A DNA stretch of 9,904 nt from Pseudomonadota bacterium. Lineage in GTDB: Bacteria > Pseudomonadota > Alphaproteobacteria > Rhizobiales > Hyphomicrobiaceae. A program made the translations under genes and the position numbers. How positions within the stretch are numbered: position 1 is the stretch's first letter; each line of letters opens with the position of its first letter. Where the stretch lies: contig JAEVZQ010000046.1 in NCBI GenBank assembly GCA_023392135.1, positions 1-9,904 of the forward strand, written 5' to 3'. Shown piece after piece: positions 4,473 to 9,904 of this stretch. The notes beneath the pieces were generated by a model. The model did not search any database, was not told the DNA's origin, and saw nothing but the letters and a program-made list of their open reading frames with translations.

Positions 4473-6026
4473 ATGAACAGTATCGAACCGACGAGACCTG
4501 CCGCACGCGTTGCGAGCAGCAAGATTGAGCCGAAACCGAGGTCCGAGGCTCATCCCCTGTCGCATGCTGCACCTGCGGCACCGTCCGGCACACAAGAGCC
4601 GCGCGGCCAAAAGGTGCGCAAGATGCTCCGTGCCCAGCTTGGCGAGGACGTCTACACGAGCTGGTTTCACTCCATGGAATTCGAGCACTACGACGGCCAG
4701 ACCGTTCGCGTGACGGTCCCCGTCAAGTTCCTGAAGAACTGGATCCAGTCGCACTACTCCGAGGCGCTTCTGAAATGTTGCGCAGCCGAGTTCGAGGGTG
4801 TGGAGCGCGTCGAGGTGGCGCTCCGGCAGCCGAGCCCTGTGCGCACGCCGGCATCCGAGCCGGCAGCAGATTCGGACGGCCGCCCGGCTAGCGGCCTCAG
4901 TCCAGCCCCTGCCGCCAATTGGCAGGTGCCGCGCCAGGTTATCCCAACGATCGCGACGCGGACGCAGGTCGGCGGCTTCGAAGGATCGCCGCTCGATCCG
5001 CGCTACACGTTCGACAGCTTTGCGGTCGGCCCTTCGAACCGCATGGCCCATGCCGGTGCTACGCAGGTCGCGGAAACGGTCCTGAGCGACAGCCGCGGCT
5101 TCAACCCGCTGTTCATTCACTCCTCGGTGGGCCTCGGCAAAACCCACCTGCTCCACGCGATCGCCTGGTCCGTGCGCAGGCGCGTGCCGCAGGCCCAGGT
5201 GCTCTATCTGACAGCGGAGCGCTTCCGCTACCAGTTCGTCGAGGCCCTGAAGAGCCAGGATCCACTCTCCTTCAAGGAGAAGTTCCGCTCGATCCACATG
5301 CTGCTGATCGATGATCTCGAGTTTCTGCACGGTCAGCAGACGGAGCAGGAGTTCGATCACATCATCAACTCGCTGCTCGACGGCGGGCGGCAGGTGGTGG
5401 TGGCCTCGGCCCGTGCACCCAACCACATCGAGAAGCTGAACGAGCGGATGCGCTCGCGCCTGCAGCGCGGGCTGGTGACCGAGATCGGTGGCCCCGACGC
5501 AGAGCTCCGGCTTCGCATCCTCGAGAAGCGCGTGGAGGAGAAGCGTCAGCTCGACCCCTCTTTCGAGATGCATCGCGACATTCTGGAGCTGCTGGCCGAC
5601 CGGCTGCACGAGAGTGGCCGCGAGCTCGAAGGCGCTGTGACGCGGCTGCACGCGACCTGGCAGTACATGCGCACGCCGATCACCATGGACATCGCCGAGA
5701 CGGTGATCCGCGACCTCGTCCACGGAATGGAGCCGCGCCGCATCAAGATCGAGGACATTCTGAAGGTGGTCTCGCGCCACTTCGGCGTCTCGAGGGGGGA
5801 TATCCTCTCCCAGCGGCGGCATCGCTCCGTGGTGTGGCCGCGCCAGGTGGGCATGTATCTGGCCAAACAGCTGACCTCGCGATCGCTGCCCGAGATCGGC
5901 CGCCGCTTCGGCAATCGCGACCACACGACCGTGCTCCACGCGATCCGCAAGATCGAAGGCGAGCTTGGAGGCAATCCGCGCCTGCGGGACGAGCTCGACG
6001 AGCTCAAAAAAATGCTGAACTCCTGA
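4473..6026 (+). CDS. dnaA: Chromosomal replication initiator protein DnaA
   Basis: A 517-residue AAA+ initiator that binds DnaA boxes and opens the origin. A polar tail (1-45) leads into domain I (about 46-118, RKMLRAQLGEDVYTSWF), which binds helicase and regulators. Domain II is a short Pro/Ala linker (about 119-172). The AAA+ domain carries the P-loop VGLGKTH (219-225, Lys223), Walker B LLIDD (277-281), the arginine-finger region RMRSRL (325-330) and sensor 2 GRELEGA (382-388, Arg383). Domain IV has the RRHRSVVWPRQ basic loop (448-458) and the signature RDHTTVLHAIRKIE (482-495). The P-loop's usual first glycine is Ser217. The ATG at 4473 was chosen because upstream in-frame starts fall within the rhodanese gene. 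Its Shine-Dalgarno (GCGGG) is weak and distant, so the start is less certain than the identity. Confidence 0.97.
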   Translation: MNSIEPTRPAARVASSKIEPKPRSEAHPLSHAAPAAPSGTQEPRGQKVRKMLRAQLGEDVYTSWFHSMEFEHYDGQTVRVTVPVKFLKNWIQSHYSEALLKCCAAEFEGVERVEVALRQPSPVRTPASEPAADSDGRPASGLSPAPAANWQVPRQVIPTIATRTQVGGFEGSPLDPRYTFDSFAVGPSNRMAHAGATQVAETVLSDSRGFNPLFIHSSVGLGKTHLLHAIAWSVRRRVPQAQVLYLTAERFRYQFVEALKSQDPLSFKEKFRSIHMLLIDDLEFLHGQQTEQEFDHIINSLLDGGRQVVVASARAPNHIEKLNERMRSRLQRGLVTEIGGPDAELRLRILEKRVEEKRQLDPSFEMHRDILELLADRLHESGRELEGAVTRLHATWQYMRTPITMDIAETVIRDLVHGMEPRRIKIEDILKVVSRHFGVSRGDILSQRRHRSVVWPRQVGMYLAKQLTSRSLPEIGRRFGNRDHTTVLHAIRKIEGELGGNPRLRDELDELKKMLNS

Positions 6027-6033
6027 CGCCCAC

Positions 6034-6052
6034 GGGCTCGGCCTTCGAGCCC
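6034..6052. repeat. Hairpin just after dnaA
   Basis: GGGCTCG (6034-6040) and CGAGCCC (6046-6052) form a perfect 7-bp stem around GCCTT, eight bases after the dnaA stop. No T-run follows on the plus strand. It may protect the dnaA message end or act with the larger stem 15 bases further on. Confidence 0.5.
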
Positions 6053-6067
6053 TGAAGCGTTGCTCAG

Positions 6068-6100
6068 CGGAGGAGCGGTCGCCCCCGAGCCGCTCCTCCG
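6068..6100. terminator. Large GC-rich hairpin between dnaA and dnaN, terminator-like but without a T-run
   Basis: CGGAGGAGCGG (6068-6078) pairs perfectly with CCGCTCCTCCG (6090-6100). Inner TCG/CGA pairing extends the stem to 14 bp with a CCCC loop and one bulged G. The next bases are TCCAACAGCC, so there is no classic U-tract. In a GC-rich genome such a stem could still pause polymerase or block 3' exonucleases. It would separate dnaA from dnaN-recF, but termination is not proven by sequence. Confidence 0.45.
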
Positions 6101-6307
6101 TCCAACAGCCCCCAGCAAAGCGGGTGGCAAATTGGGCGCGCTGACCTGCTGGGCCTTGCCAACGCCTTTGACTCTGTTCAAGTTGCTGCTACGCGCTGAA
6201 TCCTCCCAGATTGGCTATTGATTCTCGCAGCGTTCCGGGTTGCGATCTGAAATCCTTGTCCCTCCAGAGGGCCATTTATCAAGGTACAGTCCGAAAGGCA
6301 TGTTGCC

Positions 6308-7423
6308 ATGCGGCTAGTGATCGAAAGAAGCGAGCTCCTGCGGGCGCTGGGTCATGTCACCAGCGTCGTCGAGCGGCGCACAACTATCCCGATCCTGTCG
6401 AACGTCCTGCTGAGGGCCTCGGGGAGCCAGCTCGAGTTCAAGGCGACGGACCTCGAGCGCGAGGTGATCGAGCAGGCGCCCGCAGAGATCTCGACACCGG
6501 GCGCCGTGACCGTGCCCGCGCATACGTTGCATGACATCGTGCGCAAGCTGCCCGACGGGGCCGAGGTCGAGATGGTGCGCGACCCGGAGCGCGACCGCCT
6601 GGCGCTGACCTCCGGCCACGCCCGATTCGCCTTGCAGACCCTGCCCGCCGAGGATTTCCCGGATTTCGCGGCCGGCGAGATGGGCCATGAATTCAAGATT
6701 GCGGCGGCCGATCTTAAGAAGCTACTCGACAAGACGCGCTTCGCCATCTCGACGGAAGAGACGCGCTACTACCTCAACGGGATCTATCTCCATACTGCGG
6801 GAAACAGCGAGCCGACCCTGCGCGCGGTGGCGACGGACGGCCATCGCCTCGCCCAGGTCGAGCTGCCGCGGCCAGCCGGAGCCGACGGCATGCCGGGCGT
6901 CATCATTCCGCGCAAGACCGTGCAAGAGTTGCACCGGCTGCTCGAAGATTCGGAGGTCGAGGTGCGGGTTGGGGTCTCGAGCAGCAAGGTGCGGTTCGAG
7001 ATCGGCACCGTGGCGGTGACATCCAAGTTGATCGACGGAACGTTTCCCGACTACGGGCGTGTCATCCCGCAGAACAACGACAAGGAGCTTACGGTTTCGA
7101 ACAGCCAGTTCATGGCAGCCGTCGATCGCGTCTCAACGATCGCCAGCGAGCGGGGACGGGCCGTGAAGCTGAACCTCAGTGACGACAAGATGGTGCTGTC
7201 GGTCAACAACCCCGAAGGGGGCAGCGCAACCGAGGAGCTGGGCGTCAATTACTCCGCGAGCGCCCTTGAGATTGGTTTCAACGCCCGCTATCTGCTCGAC
7301 ATTGCAGGCCAGCTCGAGAGCGATTCGGCCGTGTTCAAGCTGGCCGATCCGGGCTCGCCGACGCTGGTGCGCGACGGCGACGACGAAAGCGCGCTCTACG
7401 TGCTGATGCCGATGCGCGTCTGA
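6308..7423 (+). CDS. dnaN: DNA polymerase III subunit beta (sliding clamp)
   Basis: The 371-residue product is the beta clamp, a dimeric ring of three repeated domains per subunit that tethers DNA polymerase III and other clamp-binding proteins to DNA. Domain 1 spans about 1-120 (MRLVIERSELLRALGHVTSVVERRTTIPILSNVLL), domain 2 about 128-245 and domain 3 about 247-371. Family hallmarks include VATDGHRLA near 175-183, GTFPDYGRVIP near 245-255 and the C-terminal YVLMPMRV, part of the peptide-binding pocket region. Length is normal. The ATG has AAAGG (6294-6298) nine bases upstream. A second, out-of-frame ATG at 6300 is only one base from that site and is unlikely to be used. recF follows after 35 bases, so the two are probably one transcription unit. 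I could not find a strong promoter in the 281-base gap upstream. Confidence 0.97.
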   Translation: MRLVIERSELLRALGHVTSVVERRTTIPILSNVLLRASGSQLEFKATDLEREVIEQAPAEISTPGAVTVPAHTLHDIVRKLPDGAEVEMVRDPERDRLALTSGHARFALQTLPAEDFPDFAAGEMGHEFKIAAADLKKLLDKTRFAISTEETRYYLNGIYLHTAGNSEPTLRAVATDGHRLAQVELPRPAGADGMPGVIIPRKTVQELHRLLEDSEVEVRVGVSSSKVRFEIGTVAVTSKLIDGTFPDYGRVIPQNNDKELTVSNSQFMAAVDRVSTIASERGRAVKLNLSDDKMVLSVNNPEGGSATEELGVNYSASALEIGFNARYLLDIAGQLESDSAVFKLADPGSPTLVRDGDDESALYVLMPMRV

Positions 7424-7458
7424 GGCGGCTGGCGGGCCGCTGGCGAGGAGTTTCGACG

Positions 7459-8670
7459 TTGAACGCCGGGCCGCAGCCGCACGGTGCCGCTCCGAGGCCC
7501 ACAGCAGAGCCGCGGCGGTCGATCTGGGTCGAGCGTCTCACCCTGAAGAACTTCCGCAACTACGCGGGCGCCCAGCTGGACCTCACCCCCGGGCCGGTCG
7601 TGCTGCTCGGTGCCAATGGGGCTGGCAAGACCAATCTCCTGGAAGCCGTGTCTCTGCTCGCGCCGGGTCAAGGATTGCGCCGCGCCCCATTCGGCCAGCT
7701 CGCCCGCATGGATGGCTCGGGAGATTGGGCCGTTGCCGCCCGCGTGCACGCGCCGCGTGGGACCGTGGACATCGGCACCGGGCGCCTTCCCGGCCAGGAC
7801 ACCGATGCCGGAGCGCGGACCGGCCGGCTGGTTCGCATCGACGGCGTGACGCAATCGGGCTCGGGTGCGCTCGCCGACTGGGTGGAGATGGTGTGGCTCA
7901 CCCCTGCAATGGATGGGCTGTTTACCGGCCCAGCAAGCGAGCGGCGGACTTTCCTCGACCGTCTGACGCTCTGCTTCGATCCCGGCTACCGGACCCGGGC
8001 CGGGCAGTACGAGCGGGCCATGCGGCAGCGCAATCGCTTGCTGCAGGACGGTACCGTGGAGGATGCCCTCTTTTCAGGGCTGGAGTTGATCATGGCGGAG
8101 ACGGGCATCGCCACTGCTGCTGCCCGCGCTCAGGCCGCTGCGGCGCTGGAAGGGACTATTTCCTTGAGACGCGAGCGCGACCCGGATTCGCCATTCCCAT
8201 GGACGAGGGTGGCGCTCGAGGGCTGGATCGAGGAGCGGCTGGCGATCCAGCCTGCCGTGGAGGTGGAGGACGCCTACCTGGCGGCGCTGTGCAACTGGCG
8301 CGAGCGGGACCGGGCAGCTGGCCGCACGCTCATCGGCCCGCATCGCACGGACATGCTGGTCGAGCACGGGCCGAAAGGCATGCCAGCTGCGGTCTGCTCG
8401 ACGGGCGAGCAGAAGGCGCTCCTGATCGGGCTCGTACTGGCCCATGCGGAGCTGCTGGCCGAGCGGGCCGGAGGGGCGGCACCAATCCTCCTTCTCGATG
8501 AAATTGCGGCGCATCTCGACGTTTTTCGCCGCGCGGCACTCTTCGGGGAGTTGCTGCGGCTAGGCTCCCAGGCCTGGATGACGGGAACGGACCGGCCCGC
8601 CTTCTCTGCACTCGAAAACCGGGCACGTTTCCTGCAAATCGACGAGGGGCGGATCGCGGAAGCTGCATAA
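7459..8670 (+). CDS. recF: DNA replication and repair protein RecF
   Basis: A 403-residue ABC/SMC-like ATPase that, with RecO and RecR, loads RecA at single-strand gaps. Walker A GANGAGKT is at 51-58 (Lys57). The ABC signature STGEQKA begins at Ser314, and Walker B LLLDE ends at Asp347-Glu348, followed by a short D-loop (IAAHLD). The domain begins with [12 protein letters not shown] at residue 24, where many RecF proteins start, so there is a polar 22-residue leader. The TTG at 7459 was chosen because GAGGAG (7445-7450) lies eight bases upstream and I see no competing start with such a site. A small GC hairpin (GCGGC/GCCGC, 7425-7440) lies in the 35-base gap after dnaN and may tune coupling. 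The protein ends with MTGTDRPAF and IDEGRI blocks typical of the family. Confidence 0.95.
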   Translation: MNAGPQPHGAAPRPTAEPRRSIWVERLTLKNFRNYAGAQLDLTPGPVVLLGANGAGKTNLLEAVSLLAPGQGLRRAPFGQLARMDGSGDWAVAARVHAPRGTVDIGTGRLPGQDTDAGARTGRLVRIDGVTQSGSGALADWVEMVWLTPAMDGLFTGPASERRTFLDRLTLCFDPGYRTRAGQYERAMRQRNRLLQDGTVEDALFSGLELIMAETGIATAAARAQAAAALEGTISLRRERDPDSPFPWTRVALEGWIEERLAIQPAVEVEDAYLAALCNWRERDRAAGRTLIGPHRTDMLVEHGPKGMPAAVCSTGEQKALLIGLVLAHAELLAERAGGAAPILLLDEIAAHLDVFRRAALFGELLRLGSQAWMTGTDRPAFSALENRARFLQIDEGRIAEAA

Positions 8671-8718
8671 TCCGGCGCAAACTCGTGTGCTCCGCTGACG
8701 CAGCTTCAACAAGTACCT

Positions 8719-8738
8719 GGAAAATCTTGCAATTTTCC
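8719..8738. repeat. AT-rich palindrome in the recF-gyrB gap
   Basis: GGAAAAT (8719-8725) and ATTTTCC (8732-8738) form a perfect 7-bp dyad with a six-base centre, in otherwise GC-rich DNA. It lies about 50 bases after recF and 100 before gyrB, upstream of the candidate gyrB promoter. It could be an operator or a weak terminator for recF; on the plus strand it is followed only by TTGTCT. Confidence 0.45.
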
Positions 8739-8772
8739 TTGTCTATCCCCATCTCTAAAGAGCACGATTCCG

Positions 8773-8801
8773 GCCTCATTGCGCCCGATCTGTGCTATAA
8801 G
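8773..8801 (+). promoter_or_regulatory. Candidate gyrB promoter
   Basis: TATAAG (8796-8801) is a 5-of-6 match to the -10 consensus. The hexamer 17 bases upstream (GCCTCA, 8773-8778) is a poor -35. Transcription would begin near 8808, giving a leader of about 33 bases. The weak -35 may suit an adjustable promoter: gyrase genes are often induced by DNA relaxation. That regulation is not shown here. Confidence 0.4.
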
Positions 8802-8840
8802 AAACGCCTCGACATTACTTCCCCACAGGATCAGTCCTCG

Positions 8841-9904
8841 ATGAGTGCTCAGCCGGCCAGGAAACACAACGGCGCCGAACACTATGGCGCGGAAAACATC
8901 AAGGTGCTGCGTGGCCTCGACGCCGTGCGCAAGCGCCCCGGCATGTACATTGGCGACACCGATGATGGCTCTGGCCTGCACCACATGGTCTACGAGGTCG
9001 TCGATAACGCCATCGACGAGGCACTGGCCGGATTCGCTACGGAAGTTCAGGTCATTCTGAATGTCGATGGATCGTGCACGGTGGTCGACAACGGGCGAGG
9101 CATCCCCGTCGGAATCCACCCCGAGGAAGGTATTTCTGCCGCCGAAGTGGTGATGACGCAGCTGCATGCCGGCGGCAAATTTGGCGCAGGCGGCGATGAG
9201 AACCCCTACAAGGTCTCAGGCGGTCTGCACGGCGTCGGAGTTTCCGTGGTCAACGCACTTTCAGCCTGGCTGGAGCTCACCATCTGGCGCGAAGGCAAGG
9301 AGCACTTCGTCCGCTTCGTCAACGGTGCCGCGGAAGCGCCCCTGCGCGTGGTCGGCGATGCTGAAGGCCGCAAGGGCACCAAGGTCACGTTCCTGCCGAG
9401 CCTGGAGACGTTCCGTGGTGTCACGGAGTTCAGCTTCGAGACGCTGGAGCACCGGCTGCGCGAGCTCGCGTTCCTGAACTCCGGCGTGCGGATCGTGCTG
9501 ATCGACGACCGCCACGCCGACCGCAAGCAGGAGGTCCTGCAGTACGAAGGCGGCCTCGGCGAGTTCGTGCGCTTTCTCGACCGCGCCAAGCATCCGCTGA
9601 TCGATACGCCCGTCATGATCGCATCCGAGCGAGAAGGCGTTGGCGTGGAGGCGGCGCTCTGGTGGAACGACAGCTACCACGAGAACGTGATCTGCTTCAC
9701 CAACAACATCCCGCAGCGGGACGGCGGCACGCACCTCGCCGGCTTCCGCGCTGCGATTACGCGCGTCATCAACAAGTACGCGGATGAAACGGGGATCGCA
9801 AAGAAGGAGAAGGTCAGCCTCACGGGCGATGATGCGCGCGAGGGCCTGACCTGCGTCCTCTCGGTGAAGGTGCCGGATCCGAAATTCTCCAGCCAGACCA
9901 AGGA
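8841..9904 (+). CDS. gyrB: DNA gyrase subunit B, N-terminal part (cut by window end)
   Basis: The first 354 residues of the ATPase subunit of DNA gyrase, open to the last base; full-length proteins are about 800 residues. Gyrase introduces negative supercoils and relieves torsion ahead of forks. The GHKL ATPase fold is complete: [14 protein letters not shown] (25-38), [14 protein letters not shown] (51-64) with the likely general base Glu52 and Mg-binding Asn56, VVDNGRGIP (81-89) with Asp83, GGKF (111-114) and [19 protein letters not shown] (123-141). The transducer domain follows, with [12 protein letters not shown] (288-299). [14 protein letters not shown] lid loop favours GyrB, and the neighbours dnaN-recF agree; ParE is the alternative. 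The ATG at 8841 has AGGA (8827-8830) ten bases upstream. The TOPRIM domain lies beyond the window. Confidence 0.96.
   Translation, partial: MSAQPARKHNGAEHYGAENIKVLRGLDAVRKRPGMYIGDTDDGSGLHHMVYEVVDNAIDEALAGFATEVQVILNVDGSCTVVDNGRGIPVGIHPEEGISAAEVVMTQLHAGGKFGAGGDENPYKVSGGLHGVGVSVVNALSAWLELTIWREGKEHFVRFVNGAAEAPLRVVGDAEGRKGTKVTFLPSLETFRGVTEFSFETLEHRLRELAFLNSGVRIVLIDDRHADRKQEVLQYEGGLGEFVRFLDRAKHPLIDTPVMIASEREGVGVEAALWWNDSYHENVICFTNNIPQRDGGTHLAGFRAAITRVINKYADETGIAKKEKVSLTGDDAREGLTCVLSVKVPDPKFSSQTK

Noticed and set aside
4278..5939. 553-codon open frame on the minus strand across dnaA
   Set aside because: It is fully antisense to dnaA, whose domains and motifs are unmistakable. The antisense translation is rich in Arg, His and Leu with no recognisable domain, a usual shadow in GC-rich DNA.
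6300..6317. Five-codon open frame starting at ATG 6300 and overlapping the dnaN start
   Set aside because: The ATG is only one base after AAAGG, too close for initiation; the spacing fits dnaN at 6308. An upstream-ORF control role has no further support.
8818..8826. DnaA-box-like TTCCCCACA before gyrB
   Set aside because: Two mismatches, isolated, with no second site nearby; such matches are expected by chance in 10 kb.

Overview
The window is a GC-rich chromosomal segment from an alphaproteobacterium, most likely of the order Hyphomicrobiales (Rhizobiales); the genus cannot be fixed from sequence alone. The assignment rests on the gene order enoyl-CoA hydratase, rpsT, dnaA, dnaN, recF, gyrB. 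It also rests on the mitochondrial-like crotonase tail and the DnaA, DnaN and GyrB sequences.

Layout. Bases 1-387 hold the 3' end of an enoyl-CoA hydratase gene (+). Bases 397-2718 are a three-gene minus-strand block. Read 5' to 3' it has a UDP-glucuronate 4-epimerase-like SDR enzyme, then two small polytopic membrane proteins that are paralogs of each other. A 305-bp divergent intergenic region (2719-3023) carries a candidate promoter for the epimerase block and a good sigma70-type promoter for rpsT, which is followed at once by a strong hairpin in the rpsT leader. rpsT (ribosomal protein S20) lies at 3024-3290. A 638-bp gap follows. It has a structured rpsT 3' region, a clear intrinsic terminator (3487-3517), and then a less GC-rich stretch with several DnaA-box-like 9-mers. 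A single-domain rhodanese gene (3929-4372) precedes dnaA (4473-6026).

After a 281-bp spacer with two hairpins come dnaN (6308-7423) and recF (7459-8670, TTG start). A 170-bp spacer with a candidate promoter and an AT-rich palindrome leads to gyrB (8841 onward, cut by the window end). The right half is thus the classic replication-initiation cluster: initiator, sliding clamp, gap-repair loader and gyrase. The left half is core metabolism and a ribosomal protein interrupted by a probable surface-glycan block.

Points of most interest: (1) the three-gene minus-strand block and the rhodanese gene appear inserted into the usual alphaproteobacterial echA-rpsT-dnaA order; (2) the tandem membrane paralogs share a DWAAN motif at the same residue number, and I do not recognise their family; (3) DnaA-box-like sites cluster upstream of dnaA, including a perfect inverted repeat inside the first codons of the rhodanese gene; (4) there are structured leader and trailer regions around rpsT. 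No CRISPR array, tRNA, rRNA or insertion sequence was seen.
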